Assembly: GCA_012976225.1 (NCBI GenBank)
Contig: JAAVVG010000028.1
Span: forward strand, 173,499 to 237,498
Source of the DNA: Golubevia sp. BC0850
Taxonomy: Eukaryota; Basidiomycota; Exobasidiomycetes; Golubeviales; Golubeviaceae
Length of the DNA stretch: 64,000 bases
Reading direction: 5' to 3'
The stretch's first letter is position 1; each line of letters begins with the position of its first letter. Made by a program: the position numbers and the translations under genes. The notes beneath the pieces are model-generated. The model saw nothing but the letters and a program-made list of their open reading frames with translations. It did no database searches and was not told the DNA's origin. Positions 1-12,751 of the stretch are shown here, piece after piece.

Positions 1-1
1 G

Positions 2-3000
2 ATGTCTCAACAACAATGGTTTGATGAATATCAAGCTCAAGAAGAAGATAGAATGGATGTAGATGACATACAAGGGGAAAACTCAAACAATGATGAATGG
101 TTAATCAAATCTTTGGACCAAGATTGGAAGGTTTTACTGAACCTTTCAACTTCTGATAAGAAACAGAAAGCATCAACTTCAACTTCAAATTGGAGACCTG
201 AATTCAAAGTTGAAGTACTGAGAGCCTTTTTCAACAGAGTCGAAATAGCTAATGAAAGTTTCGATGAAGATTCTTTAGTATTTTTGATCCCTTTGCTTAC
301 TTCTGCTATTTCAAATTTACTGGCAGCTTCTTTACAAGATCAACAAGAAGTTACGGAATGGAACGGCAAACTTCATGGGTTAGACTCTAAGAATGAGGGC
401 TTGGCAATATGGAAACTTCTGACTTCAAATAGCAAGTACTTTAGTCTTATCAACACATTTGGTCAAGATGAGCTTCTGATTTCGATTTCTGATTTTCTGA
501 TCTCAAGTTTCCATTTCAAGAGCTCTAGCATCGAGCACAGTAATTCTCAATCTATCTTCAAAATTTCTCAGAGGTTAGCTAGAGATGCAGCTTTCCTTGA
601 ATGTTCTAGATTTAGAGAGAGTTTGGTTCAGAGAATCATTTTTGAAGAGACTGAAGAACTTAAGAATACACAGGATGGAAATGTCTTGCCACCACAAAAG
701 GTTCAAAAAATTCGAAACCATTTGATCTCTTTGAGCTATTTCCCAATCGACTATTTGAGTTCTCAGCAAGCTTTAAAGGTCTTAAACAAGGTCTTGAGAC
801 TTGATCCACTATTATCCAAATCCGATTTTAAGAAGGAATTTAATGAGATTGAAGAGGATTTGAAAACTAGAGTTAGACTAAGAAGGTTTGCATCTCAGTT
901 GATTAATGGAGTAGAATTCGAAGCTTCCTCTCCATTCAAGTCTTCCTTGACACCTCAAGACTTAGCACATATCATCACTCAAGTGCCCAACTCTGATTCA
1001 GAGATCGAATCGAAACAGATCAGAAGTAGTTCTTTGTTCCTGTTTGAGATCTATTGTCGAGGATTGGTTAACGCTTCGAAAACTTCGACTGATAGGGATG
1101 AGAACTTGGGAATCTTGTTCAAAACTCTAGAAATTTTAGATACTTCCCAGAACCATTCAACTTTGGAGAAAGGCAACAAGAGCTCCAACATGACCTCCCA
1201 AGGACTGGCCCCAGAAGGTCGTCTCAGATTAGTCGAAATTCTTCTAAATTCAATCCCGTCTTCATCTTCAGAAGGGTTTTGTCAAGTTGCAGAAGCTCTG
1301 AACAAATCGAAGATGGCAAGTTCTTTCGACCAAATTAACGCAAGTTTGTCATCTTTGAATGCTCAAATGAGTGATTTATTATCCACTTCAACAAAAGATG
1401 AGAAATCGTTGGGTTTACCTTTCAAATCTGCCATTCAGTCTTTATCATCTGTAAGAATATCTCTTCGAATTAGTTCTCTAGGTTCAGGTTTTTCTGGTTT
1501 CGATCAAGTTGAAACACTCTTGAACCATGTCACTAAATTTTTGGAAACTTCTTGTTCAGTATTGATAAGTATCACTTCAAATCAAAAGAAAGGTCTAGGT
1601 CAATCCATCGGAATTCAGCTCTGTAAAGAGATTTTGAAACTTCTTAGTATCTGTGGAAGTTGGAATCAAGGTGGTTCTGCTTCTCGAGGGGAGGAAACAG
1701 CTACTCAACTTCTCAAGGGAGAAGCAAGTAGTTCTGTGAAGAGCAGCGACGGTATCTCTTTGGGAATCAGTACTTCTCTGGGATTGGCTGCTTGTCTTTC
1801 AGTTTTAGATTCATTTGGTGAGTATTCTTGGATCTCATCTCTCCCTAGGACGTCTCGAGAATATCTCAACCTGATCTTCTGTCGCTCTCATCTCTTTTTC
1901 CAGATTCCCTTCCATCTTTGGCGCCAACGTTCACGAACATCTCATCTCAACTTTCGATAGCTGATTATGAGAGAACTTTGGATGCTTTACTCTCTGTCAT
2001 CATCGCTTCTTCAGAATCAGGTTCAATTGCCTGTGCTAGCAGAGACAGAACTTCAGTCTTGAAAGTCTATGAACTGTTACTCAGATGGGGTCCAGAAGGT
2101 GAGTAGGTCGAAGCGGAATCTTGATGCGTGTGGGGAAGGAAATGACAGAAGCTCAAACTCTTACTTACACAGCTGCTCACTCCCTTCTCTCTTCATCTGT
2201 TTCGAAACCAGGAACGAGCAAAGTTGCCAGGAACAGCTTCTCGAACTTCCTGGGCTACTCAAACCAATTAGCGGCCTTTTCAAGCGATCCCTCAGCTGTT
2301 CTGGAAGTCGTCGATGGAGTGTGTTCTGGGAAGGTGAGTTGCCAAGAGTGGAATGTGTCCACTGCAGTCGACGGATCAATAACGCTAAATTATTGTTTCC
2401 TTCTATCATTTCAGGCCATGCTGTTGACTCCTTTCGATGCTACCAGAATCCTCTCTTTGTTGAGTGTAATCTCGGGACCTTCAGCTTTGAACGGAAAAAC
2501 CCTAGGTGAAGCTTCAGCCTCTCCTTCAAGCATCTTCTCTTCTTTGACATCAACACTTTCATCCCTCACACGCCTTCGTAGAGATTTGATCTCACCCCTG
2601 CTACCTCAACTCACTTCTTTACTATCTCAGCTGATCTCACTCTTCAGAGTTCCAAGACCTAGTCTTTCAAAAGTTCAACTCCTAGAAGTCTTAAGCAGCT
2701 ACCCCTCTTGGATGTCAACCTCGCTTCAAGAAACCAGATCAATCAAAGCTTTAACAGAAGAAGACGCCAGAACTCTCTCCAGATTATTAAATGGTTTAGT
2801 AACGAAGACTACACTTTCTCTATCTTTTGACTCTTTGTCTTCTTCAAAAAAACAGAAGAAGAATCATTCCAAAGATTCAAAAGCCAGTGATAGCAATCTT
2901 TCATCTTTCTCCAAGCCTTTATCAAAACATTCTTCTCACATCTTACTTTCTTACATTGTTTCTTTGACTTCAAGTTTTACTACTATTCCAACCAACGTTA

Positions 3001-3161
3001 GAACGGAATTACTACTTGGTTTGTTCGCTCTTTGCGAAACTATTGGAGAATATGAAAGAGACTCTTTGATGGTTGGTGGATTACACGGAAATGAAGGTGG
3101 GAAAGTGATTTTGAGGAGGATTTGGAAGGAATGGGAGAGAGGTAGATACAAAGGACAGTAA
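2..3161 (+). CDS. URB2: Urb2/Npa2-like ribosome biogenesis protein, possibly 5'-partial
   Basis: Four exons join in frame: 2-1817, 1904-2098, 2149-2333 and 2415-3161, giving 980 residues. The donors all read GTGAGT. The protein is a long, leucine-rich, mostly helical chain without a catalytic motif. Its end matches the pattern I know for the Urb2/Npa2 C-terminal domain: a conserved helix, then an arginine- and glycine-containing stretch running into a lysine- and arginine-rich tail (about residues 890-980). Urb2 acts in the nucleolus in early 27S pre-rRNA processing of the large ribosomal subunit. An ATG sits at position 2, at the very edge of the window, so the true start may lie upstream. 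At 980 residues it is somewhat shorter than yeast Urb2, which fits a truncated N-terminus. The family call rests mainly on the C-terminus. A different HEAT-like nucleolar protein cannot be excluded. Confidence 0.6.
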
Positions 3162-3779
3162 GAGTGGTGTGTTGATCTTTATAGATATTGGTTTGGTTTT
3201 TTACTGTAGTGAGAAGGAGAGTTTGAAGCTCGTTCAGGCGGACCGCCAGCAGCTTGATTTTGATTCTTAGACTCTGGCTTGCTGTGTAGTCTTGTAAAAG
3301 ATATCATCTCGACCTCATGGGAACCCCCGACCTCATGAGAACCCCTGTGCTATAGTATGAGAGCAAAGCAAGGACTTCTTTCGACTCTATCGCTCAATGA
3401 TGAGCTTGCGACACGCTGATCTCCAGAATCAAGAGAGCCGGAATTAGAAGAAGCGACCCATGATTGTGAAGGGTGATGTTGAGTGTTCTGAGCTCTACTC
3501 AAAGGAAGAGAAAACAGGAGATATCGTCGTGAAACTTGGCAACACAGCCATTATGGTTGATTTTCTCCCGATCAAATCTGAGAACAGAAAAGGAGAGCGA
3601 AAGAATGCCGCTCCAGACCTGGTGATCCTTCCCAGATGAAACAGTTGATCAAGTCTTCATCGTAAGCTCCCTTATCTATGAGTGGCACGAGTGGATCAGA
3701 AGGAGGGGCAATCCCCGAAGCGATGATGAGAAAAGGGAAGCTCAATCCAGTACAAATATAATGGGACGTTGTGTTGATT
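3162..3779. other. intergenic region with a short tandem repeat
   Basis: No open frame of useful length and no recognisable exon was seen here. It follows the stop of the Urb2-like gene and runs up to repeat copy A. An imperfect 18-base tandem pair lies at 3310-3327 and 3328-3345; the two units differ at one base. The stretch presumably holds the 3' UTR of the upstream gene. Confidence 0.5.
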
Positions 3780-4772
3780 TACGTCTCCAACCTGAGTCTA
3801 AGAAATGAGGATTTGATTTGATTTGGCGATCTTTGCCTCTCTCTCTCTGAGGTTTCGAGGTCTCTCTTGCTTTAGCCTCCCTCTCTCTCTGTGCAAGCTT
3901 TTGAGAAGGCGAGCTGAAAATTTCAGAAAGGTCAAAAGCTCTTCAAACTTCCAGGTACTTTCGGGTATATAGATTAGTCTCGCCGTTTCGAACTTGTGTC
4001 GATGCGCCTCCTCGACTCTATGAAGGTGTGCGAAAGATTTGGTCTCTTCTTCTTTTCCGCAAACACCTAAAGGCGACGGCATCCCACTTCTCTCTTGTCC
4101 CTGCTTCTGACGCCGTCTCGACGAGACGACTCTGCTTTTGAAGATGCTGGAAACATTCGCAACAACTTATCAAACTACTCACCCACCCATTCAATTGGGT
4201 TAACATTCTGATGTCGAAGGGTAGCAATCACCCCCTTTTTTGCCTTCTCGATCCGCTCAGAGTTGACTCTTTGAGAACGGTGTTCGTGTTGGTTTTGAAT
4301 CACTCTTCCTTTTCTTTTTCTTTCTTTTTTGTTTTGTTTTGTTTTGTTTTGTTTTGTCTTTTCTGTCTTTTCTTTTTCTTTTGAGCACATCCTCTTGCTT
4401 GTGTTCATTCCTTCTTTCTCTGTGTGAAACTTGAGCATTCCAACGACGTGTGCCAGATTGGCCCTCGATTGACATTCTGCGAACGAAGCCTTCGTTTTGA
4501 CCGTCGAGGCCTTGGAGATCGGGAAGAAGCGAGCCCAGTCTTTCTTGTTCACTTATCCTTTGGCGCATTGAGATTGTCTGTCCCATCTCCATTTTTGGAC
4601 CAGCCTCAATCTGTCGCAAGCCGAGGAGATGACTGTAAAGTACCTCGCAGAACCCAACGCAAGTAAAAGAAATGCAACATGGTTTGAACTTCTATTAAAA
4701 TTGCTGTAAAGAGAAAAAGAGATTGAACATAACACAAAGCGGAACATATTTCTGTGATAATCGACAAGGGTA
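3780..4772 (-). repeat. dispersed ~1 kb repeat, copy A (inverted relative to copy B)
   Basis: The reverse complement of this stretch matches 60479-61463 almost base for base. On the minus strand it begins TACCCTTGTCGATTATC and ends GGTTGGAGACGTA. Outside these limits the two loci differ. Both copies contain a run of TTTTG/CAAAA units, a purine-rich stretch and the same short open frames. A 69-residue frame at 4018-4227 is identical to the one at 61016-61225. A 94-residue frame at 3798-4082 differs from its partner at only two residues. I recognise no transposase, reverse transcriptase or tRNA-like promoter. The ends are TAC...GTA, and I see no convincing target-site duplication. This fits a non-autonomous mobile element or a segmental duplication. 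The short frames are not supported as genes. Confidence 0.9.
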
Positions 4773-4804
4773 AGAGATTTTAAAGAAAGAGCAGCTCCAA
4801 ACCT

Positions 4805-7800
4805 CTACAATTTCCAATTTTTGTTTGAATGATCGACGCTTCTCTCCTTCGCTTTTCCTTTCCCTTTGCCGATGATTTCTTTCCCACCTTTGACATTCTT
4901 CTTTTCACCTTTTCCAATAACACTGACACCCTTGTTACCCATCAAGCCCTTCAAAGCTTTCTCCTTCTCTTTCTTTTCATCTCCGATCCTCATTCTGTTC
5001 TTAGTTCCTAAGCCACTAGAATTTGTTGCTCCACTACCATCTTTCTTGTTCATTTCTCTAACCTCTCTGACCTTGTCCAATAGATCGTTCTTCTTCTTCT
5101 TCTCAGCTCTGCGAGCATCGTGGAGTTTACGAGATTCACCAGCGACTCTTTCAGATGCCGATCCTTGAATTGAGACTGAGTGAGAGGGTAGGGAGTAGAC
5201 TTCTTCAGGTGCTAGCATTGACGAGGAAGATGTTGAAGTTGGCAGAGAAGATTCCAGAGAGACTCGAGGAGCGTCTGTAAGAGTTTGAATGGCGGTTTTG
5301 GGCTGGAGAAGACGAGAAGAGTGGAAGGTCAGAAACGACTGAAGAGTGAACAACAACCCAGAGTTCTCGCGTCATTACTCACAGCTTTGGGAGTGTAGTG
5401 TGCGTTGCAAAGCGCATCCAGTAAGCCACATGTCTCATCAAAGATCTGTTCAATCTCTTGATGTTCCTTCTTCAACTTCACATCATTTTCATGTTCGATC
5501 TCAAATCCTCTAGATTCAGCATCATTTTTAGTAAATTCATCTTCATAGACTTGATTCAGACTCTTCCCTTTAGTATCATCCAGATCGAACATCTTACTTG
5601 GTAAGAAAGTGTCTCTGTCACCGTCTATCGTCCTCCTCCTTACGACATCGTCGAACTCATGAGCTAAAATTCTGGCTTTAATCAACTCTTCAAGACTGTT
5701 TGTCTGAACATCTGTAGCTTGAGGCACCACTTTTGCGGTATGTTCGAAATCTAGATCTGATTCTAGAAGGGAATTTGAAGGACGAACTCGAGAGGTAGCT
5801 TCTCCTGATAAGGTCCAGTCTCGAGGAGCTACATTTTCCATCTCTAATTGATGAATCTCTTTTTTCAAAGCTGAGAGACGAAGTTCGTGGCTTGATTGAG
5901 ATTGAGCTGTTCAGATTGGGTGGATAGGAAAGTGTTCAAAATCAGCGAATCCGAATCTTTTGCAGTTATTTCCCACATCCCTCCTTTCGACACCCTTCTC
6001 ATCTTTCTCCACTCTCTGTTCTCTAGTATACCGGTCCACTCTTCGTCACTCACCAGAAGTTGTGTCCAATTCTTCATTGTCTTCCAGCAAGTCACCCGCG
6101 ACTCTTCTTGCCGTCTCATCTCTTTCTTCCTCCTCTTCTTCATCTTCATCGTCGTCTCCTTCCTCCTGGTCTTCATCCATTCCTTCTTCACCAAATTGAT
6201 GAAATCCATCCTGTTCATCTTGATCTTCGTCTTCCTCCATACTTTCATCTTCATCCTCATCTTCATCTAAGTCCTCATCTGCATCATCTTCCTCCTCCTG
6301 ATCCAACTGATCTCTTTGACTCAAGAGATCTTCCAATATTTCTTGATCAGTAGATTTTCTAGCTTTAATTGGTTTGATTTGAACTTGTTCGACGAATCTA
6401 ACACCTTTCCCTTTCTTTCCTTCAATTTCATCGTTCTCCTTCTCCTTAATTTCTTTCTCCTTTTTCTTTTCCTTGTTGTTAGCATTCTTGATAGCTCCTT
6501 CATCGATTTCATCAGCTTTCTTGAGTGGTCCATCTTTATTCTTATCACCACCTTCTTTAAAGTTCTTTCCTTTTTTACCTGGAATGACTCCAGCTCCTTT
6601 ACCTTTGCCTTTCGAAGGGACTTTGGGAGGTGGGTCGAAGAAGTCTGAATAGTTGATTTCCGAAGCTGCTTTCAAGACTGGATTAATCTTGCGACGAGCG
6701 GAAGCTGATTGCTCGGGTTCGTCGTCATCGTTTTCGGAAGATTCGAAATCTGTAGTAGAGGCAAAGGTGAAGTAAGGTCAGCAACAAGACTGTGATTAGA
6801 GAAAGAAAACCTGAAGACTTTTAAAACCTCTTCGTCATTCTAGTGGGACAGAGAACTCATTGTGAATTCTTCTCAGCTCGTCTCGGTTCTCTGAACTCAC
6901 TCTTGAACAGATCGACATCATCCTCCAGACTCTCTCCATCTTTACTACCAGAACCAGAGGCCTGACCCAAAGATCCATTGTTCCTCTCAGAGTTTTCAGT
7001 CAAACGGTTGAAAGCATCAATGGAGAAGAAATCATCGTCTAAAGTTGGGTGGCGACTTGGACTGCAGAGTTTTGAATTTGAGACATAGTGAATCAAAAGC
7101 ACAGCAAAGCAAGGAGAACGAGAAAGTAAGTTAGTTTTCTGAGGGTGATTAGGGAAGGACAGTGGCCAGAGGAAGAGAAAGAGAGCGAGGGAGATAGAGC
7201 GTTTGAAACAACCTCTCTCCCCACTTCTAACCCCTTGACTACGTCCTCTATTCCTGAGCCAATGAAAGTTTTTCTTGGAATCGAGAATCTAAACTCACCC
7301 ATTCTTGTTTCCACCAGAACTCGAACCTTGACCTTCATCCTCATCCAATCTATCCAATAAAGACTTCCCTTTCCTCTGATCCTCAACATCTTCACCAAAG
7401 AAACCTTTAGCCATAACGTTTTTTCCCTCTCCTCTCCCACTCTCACTATCACTTTCCCTCATTTTCTCCTCTTCCTCCTCTCTAATCATTCTCAAAAGTT
7501 CTTCATCAGTAACATCCAATTCCATTTCCTCTTCACTTTCCTCACTTTCCACCTCTTCCCCACCATCACCATCACCACTCAATCTTTTCCCTAAGCCTCT
7601 TAATCCTCTCATTTTCTTCAATTCCTCTCTTTCTTTCTGTTGTTTTCTTCTTCTCTGTTCTTCTTCAGATCTAAGAGGTTCAAAACTAATGTCCGCATCT
7701 TCATCGTCAGAGAAATCTGAAGCTCCAGGATAACCATCTCCACCTGCGGATTCTTCATCGGTTTCATCATCATCATCTTCTGAATCTCCCAGAGCTCCAT

Positions 7801-8745
7801 CTCTAAAAGCTTGAATTTGATGACTTGATAATCCTAAAGCTTTCAATTCTGAATCACTCAAAGAAGCTAAATCGCCTTCTTCTTCTTCTTCTTCCTCTTC
7901 CTCTTCTTCATCTACATCCATCTCATCTTCTTTCCTCTTCTTGTTCCCCTTTCCCTTTCCCTTTGGAATTCCTTCTTCTTCATCGTCTTCCGACGCTTCT
8001 TCCACTTCATTCAGCACCACTTTCTGAACCAATTCTTCAATCTTTTTCCCTCTCAATTCTAATTGGTTCCAGATTTGATCTTTGGACATTCCATTGACTA
8101 CAAGATTTGAAAGTGGAGTTGGTTGAAAGAGTTGATGAGGTGGTAGATTGTTTGGATCTAATTCTTCTGAAGATGAAGATGATGAGGAGGGACGTTTTCT
8201 TTTGGAAGCTCTGGTTGATCTTGCGTTTGATGAACTTGAAGATGGTAGACATGAATGAAGAAGTTGAGTTAAGGAAGGCAAGGCTAAGCTTTCTGAAGAT
8301 ACGGCTGGGTAGAGTGGGTAGAGGAGGTAGAGGTTAGCTGAGTAGGCACTAGGTAGCAAGACATGGCCAAACCACCTGCCGATGCGAAATGACAATAAGA
8401 TACTACCTACTAAGATAGAAGGACAGTCTACCATTCGAACTGCCACGCTACCACCCTAGTTCAATTTCTTCTTGCCAAACTCAGTTGCTTTTCTCTCCCC
8501 CCCTCCTCTTCCTCTTCCTCTTCTCTCTTACACTCACAAGTATCGAATCCATAGACCATGGCCAATTTTGCTAAGTTCTGTATTTCCTGATCGCCATCTT
8601 GATTACTGAACCTTTCTGGTTGAATGGAGATCAATCTTGCCAAATCTTTTAGAGGATTCGTAACTTCTTGTGCTTGTGCATCTGCATCTGCATCTGCATC
8701 TGCAATCGACTGAGCAGGCAGATCTGAAGTTGAAGCCATAGCCAT
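4805..8745 (-). CDS. MPP10: U3 snoRNP protein Mpp10
   Basis: Six exons join in frame on the minus strand: 8745-8538, 8337-7299, 7061-6901, 6749-6054, 5870-5383 and 5302-4805, giving 1029 residues. Mpp10 is a nucleolar scaffold of the small-subunit processome, binding Imp3, Imp4 and U3 snoRNA during 18S rRNA processing. Diagnostic stretches are NGMSKDQIWNQLELRGKKI in exon 2, the LDDDFFSIDAFNRLTE motif in exon 3, EINYSDFFDPPPKVPSKGKG in exon 4, and the PRDWTLSGEATSRVRPSNSL block followed by LEELIKARI in exon 5. Long acidic runs of Asp/Glu and a lysine-rich tail are typical. Exon 1 carries a GCATCT repeat that encodes alternating Asp-Ala. The ATG at 8745 was chosen because it opens exon 1 and gives the only chain that stays in phase. 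The length is greater than yeast Mpp10 (593 residues), mainly through the acidic insertions. Confidence 0.92.
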
Positions 8746-8981
8746 TTTGAATGAAATGAGATTTGAGTGAGCTGAGCAGAATTGAGAAAATACTTGTCTA
8801 TCTATGGGGCTGGGTGGAATGGATTTCGATTTGAAAAAGTAAGGCTGATGAAATGCCGAGGTCCGAGGTCCGAGGTTAGAGAGATGAGGTGTTTGGAATT
8901 GAACTGATCGACAAGGACGAGGCTTGAAGTACGCAGATGCAGTTACACCCAATTCAGTCAGACAATTCAAATCAGATCAAC
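8746..8981. promoter_or_regulatory. shared divergent promoter region, MPP10 / F-box WD40 gene
   Basis: These 236 bases separate the start codons of two divergently transcribed genes. No other coding signal fits here, so the stretch must hold both 5' UTRs and a bidirectional promoter. A direct GGTCCGAGGTCCGAGGTTAG motif lies near 8860. I did not identify a TATA box or a known factor site with confidence. Confidence 0.6.
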
Positions 8982-11323
8982 ATGAAGTTGGAATCAGGAG
9001 GAAGGAAGAGGAAATTGGCAGCGGCAGCGGAAGTGGGAGTTGGTATTGGTGAGTAGGACCATGGTACAAGCAGAAGTAGGAGTAGGCCCAACCAGGCTAT
9101 CAAGAGAGAGAGAGACTCATAGCAGGTTGATTTCAAGTCATGGCAATGGCGTAGGATTAGACAAATGTTAGAACGTAGATGGAAGCAGAGAGGGAGGCAG
9201 ATTGAGCAACCTCTCACCTAACCCACACAACACTGCCCCTCCCTCCTCCCTTTCCCACAGACTTCCTTTCCCTTCTACCTTCAGAAATCTCTCTCCAAAT
9301 CCTCCTTCACTTGCCTCTTCTAATGACTTTGATTCAAGCATCTCTAGTCTCTAAAGATTGGCTATCACTAGCCAGAGACAATCAAATCTGGAAGGAGTTA
9401 TTCGAAAGAAGAGGTTGGAAGATAAGGAAAGATGCTAAAGGATTGTTGAAAAGTTTGAAAGCTGAGAAAGGAAGTCGGAGAGTTATCAGGAATAGTGCAG
9501 ATAGGAGACTGGAGGAGCAGCAGCTCGTGGGACAAGGTGGCGGTGACAATCAACCTTCAACTTCAACTTTAAATGATTACAATTATCTTCAACTCTATTC
9601 TAAAAGATATGTTTTAGAGAAAAGGTGGAGAGGTATTGATCAACCTCTTGGAGGGATTCAAAGTGGTGTTGATTCAGATCAAACTCCTAAGATCAAGTCT
9701 GAAGTTAGAAAATCAAAGAAGAACAAAAATTCAAATTCAGATTCAGATTCAGAAGAATCTTCTGCTGAGAGCTCTTCAGAACTGTCAGACTCAGAGGATG
9801 AAATCCCGTCAGATGCTTCAGAACCTAATTTCAACTCACCGAGGAAACCATTCAAGTATTCCAAATGCCGTCCTCAATCGACCTTCCTAACAGGACATAC
9901 AGATTCAGTTTATTGCTTGAGACATGATCAAGGACTTTATTCTGAAACTCCAATTCAATATTATCCTACCTCTAAAACTTCGACTTCAACAACGATTCCA
10001 AAGTTCACCCATACCATCTCAGCTCCAAAGATCGTTTCAGGTTCTAGAGATCATCTGATTAAGATTTGGGATCCATTAACTCAAGAATGCAGATTCACCT
10101 TGAAAGGTCATGGAGCTAGTGTTCTATGTTTAGAATATGATGATGAGATTCTAATTAGTGGTGGTAGTGATAAGGTGGTTTTGGTTTGGGATTTCAGTGA
10201 TTTTGGGAGGAGAGGGAAGAGGTTTGAAAGACCTGGTTGGTGGAATGAGAGAGTTGCTGCTCAAGAAAGTGGATTAGAGCTGAAAGGAGAAAGAAGAAAA
10301 TGTGATAGTGGAATTGGATTAAATCAGAGAGGTAACACTGGAATTGAAGCAAGGAAAACTCCTTTAAGAAGGTCCACAAGGTTTCTAGAAGAATCAAGTG
10401 TTGTCAAAGATGTCAATATGATGGATTGTCAAGAAGAATCTGAACTCTCATCAGAAGAAGATTTAGAAGATGAAGAAATCGAACAACCGAAAATCCTAAC
10501 CAAATTAAAACACCATAGAGAAGGAGTTTTAGATTTGGCTTTCAATTCGGATTATATCATTTCTTGTTCTAAAGATTTTACAGTTTGTGTCTGGTCTCGC
10601 AATCGAACCTCAGCTGATCCAAATTCTTCCAACTCCTCAATCACAACCTCATCCTCAACCTCATTTCAACCCATCACTTTGAACTTCGTCTATTCCTCTC
10701 ATTCAAGTCCAGTAAATGCAATCTCTCTTTACGATTCTCAAGTCGTCTCTGCTTCAGGTGATAACAAAATTTATCTATGGTCAGTTGAAGAAGGGGCTAC
10801 CATTAGAGAGTTTCAATCTCATAAAAGAGGTCTAGCTTGTTTAGATTTCAAATCTAAGGAAATCGTTTCTGGTTCTAATGATCTGACGATCAAGATTTGG
10901 AATAAAGATACGGGGGATTGTAAAGGAACTATGAAAGGTCATGAGAAATTGGTCAGAGCGGTGGTTTTTGATGAAAAGAGAAGATTGATTGTTAGTGGAG
11001 GTTATGATAGAAGAGTTCTAGTTTGGGATGTCTCTAGCGTTGATAAATCTCAAGATCAAGTTGAGTTGGAAGAACAAAGAAACATGGAGAAATCTGACGG
11101 GAATTCAAGAGCTGGGAGATCTCGTTCTAGAGAAGTTGAAATTTCTCCGGAAGATGGAATCATTATCTATAAACCTATGTTGAAACTTAAGTCCAAAGCT
11201 TTGAGAGTTTTCGACGTTCATTTCGATATTAGGAAAATCATTTGTGGAGGTGAGGATTGGAAACTTGAGATTAAGGATTTTACATGGGGGTTGGGAGATG
11301 ATTGTAGGCTGTTTGAGAACTAA
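8982..11323 (+). CDS. F-box / WD40-repeat protein (SCF substrate receptor type)
   Basis: Two exons, 8982-9048 and 9261-11323, encode 709 residues. Exon 2 opens with a clear F-box (about residues 23-65): FLSLLPSEISLQILLHLPLL, then ASLVSKDWLSLARDNQIWKE. The F-box only appears when the 212-base intron is removed, which supports this model. WD40 repeats follow; examples are IVSGSRDHLIKIWD, ILISGGSDKVVLVWD, VVSASGDNKIYLWS, IVSGSNDLTIKIWN and LIVSGGYDRRVLVWD, with long acidic and Ser-rich inserts between blades. This architecture is that of SCF ubiquitin ligase receptors: the F-box binds Skp1 and the propeller binds the substrate. The substrate cannot be read from sequence. It resembles the Met30/Cdc4/Pof1 class in layout, but I cannot assign orthology. 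The first exon is only 22 codons, so an alternative upstream start is possible. Confidence 0.92.
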
Positions 11324-11835
11324 GTAAAGGATCAGCTCTTGAGCTTCAGGTGGTTATTTTAAATCTTGGAAGGAAGGAAGGTTCAGATTGCGGAAGGGGA
11401 AGCGGGAATGGAAGGGAAGTGGATTCGAATGGCATCTTTTTATTTCATAGCATCTCTCTCTCTCCATCATCATTTCTCCACTCTTCAATTCTGGACTCAA
11501 TACAAATTAAAAACAAACTAGTATCTTTAAACACGTCACAATGTCATTCACTTTTTCTGAATCTGCCCCATCCTCGTTCAATCTCTCCAGACTCCAGTTC
11601 ACGTTCAACGTTCACCTTCATACATTCGCGTCTCCTTTCTCGGGTCCAAAGTTTTGGTTAACTCTTCTGATTTCGCACTCACGTAACACCTTTCTCAGAT
11701 CTATCTTTTCAACGTTGCAATCGCTGGCCGGAGGCCGAGGGAGCCGCCCCGGTAGTTGGTTCTGTTTTCGGTCTGACTTGACTCTCTCTCACCAAGATTC
11801 TCTCTGTTTTCGTCTCTTCTCTAACATCTCTCAAA
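11324..11835 (+). other. intergenic region, 3' UTR and promoter of the next gene
   Basis: No exon is supported in this stretch. Open frames in it have Ser/Phe/Leu-rich composition typical of pyrimidine-rich leader DNA. It probably holds the 3' UTR of the F-box/WD40 gene and the promoter and leader of the DUF962 gene, including a CT-rich tract just before its ATG. Confidence 0.4.
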
Positions 11836-12425
11836 ATGGTTGCCAATCCCAAATACGCTCCCCTACCAATCTCAGCAACTGGTTACTCCTCTTTCATGGA
11901 TTTCTATCCTTACTATCTTGGAGAGGTAAGCACTTTCTCGGAAACCTCTTCTATCCAGATTCCAATCGCTGATCCTTCATTTCAAACCCATTCTCCTCCC
12001 CTTCCAGCATAACAACAAAGTTTGCAGACGTCTCCATCTCACGGGAACCACCATTTCTATCAGCGCAGCTCTTTATGTCTTGACCTCGACCGTTTCGAAG
12101 TTGGATGTCGTAAGACAACATTCGTCCAAAGATTTAACCATCCCACTGCCCTATGGAATGAATTGGTGGCAGATGCTTGCAGCTGGAGTTGTACAAGGTT
12201 ATGTTTGGGCTTGGGTTGGACATTTCTTCTTTGAAAAGAACAGACCTGCTACTTTCAAGGTGAGTAGATAAGCGAAAGGGGGTTGGAGCAGAGAACCTGA
12301 GACTGACCTTTTCTTTCCTTCTGACTTCAACTGAAATCGAATTTGATCTAAAGCACCCTTTCTATTCCTTCACTGGCGATCTGCGACTATGGTTCGAGGC
12401 TGTCACCTTCCAACGTTCAGTTTAG
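11836..12425 (+). CDS. MPO1: DUF962 / Mpo1-like small membrane dioxygenase-family protein
   Basis: Three exons, 11836-11925, 12008-12259 and 12354-12425, encode 137 residues. The family hallmarks appear in order once introns are removed: YPYYLGE then HNNKVCRRLHLTGT, a first membrane segment, a second segment near WWQMLAAGVVQGYVWAWVGH, then FFFEKNRPATFK and HPFYSFTGDLRLWFEAVTF. The HNN...RxxHxxGT and GHFxFExxxPA motifs define the DUF962 (YGL010w-like) family. In yeast, Mpo1 is an Fe(II)-dependent dioxygenase of the endoplasmic reticulum that works in alpha-oxidation of 2-hydroxy fatty acids from phytosphingosine. The conserved histidines are present. That this protein has the same activity is inferred from the family. 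The last exon is short and its acceptor (TCTAAAG) is weak, so the C-terminus could differ slightly. Confidence 0.87.
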
Positions 12426-12751
12426 AGTTGTCCCGAGTTCTCCTCCATCTTCTGATTTCTGTTCTATACCGGACCTGCAATTGTTTCCTTCCTTTCCGAA
12501 ACTGTATTCCAACTATGAGAGGATCTGCTCTCTTCTATCCGATGGAGTTTGAGTCTTGCTTGACAAACTTGCTCGAGATAGAGGTGAAAGAGGAGAGCAA
12601 CGATGAATATTCTATTTCTAGGTTTGGAACTGATGACAAAAATGCAAATGAAAATAGAAGTACAGTTTACAAATTAATGACGCAAAAATGTGGATCATAA
12701 AGTGGTTTTCTCCCACACCCTCTCCCCTCCCCTCCCTCCTCGATCTGGGCT
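12426..12751. other. convergent intergenic region
   Basis: This stretch lies between the 3' ends of the DUF962 gene (+) and the sirohaem enzyme gene (-). It is expected to hold both 3' UTRs. An open frame runs through 12389-12700 on the plus strand, but it is out of frame with the gene and has no family resemblance, so I do not call it. Confidence 0.4.

Noticed and set aside
4018-4227. The 69-codon frame conserved between repeat copies A and B as a gene
   Set aside because: Its identity reflects overall repeat similarity, and the other frames are conserved to the same degree; no family resemblance.
5896-6648. Plus-strand open frames opposite MPP10, rich in Ser, Phe and Leu
   Set aside because: They mirror the Asp/Glu/Lys-rich codons of MPP10 and have no independent signal.
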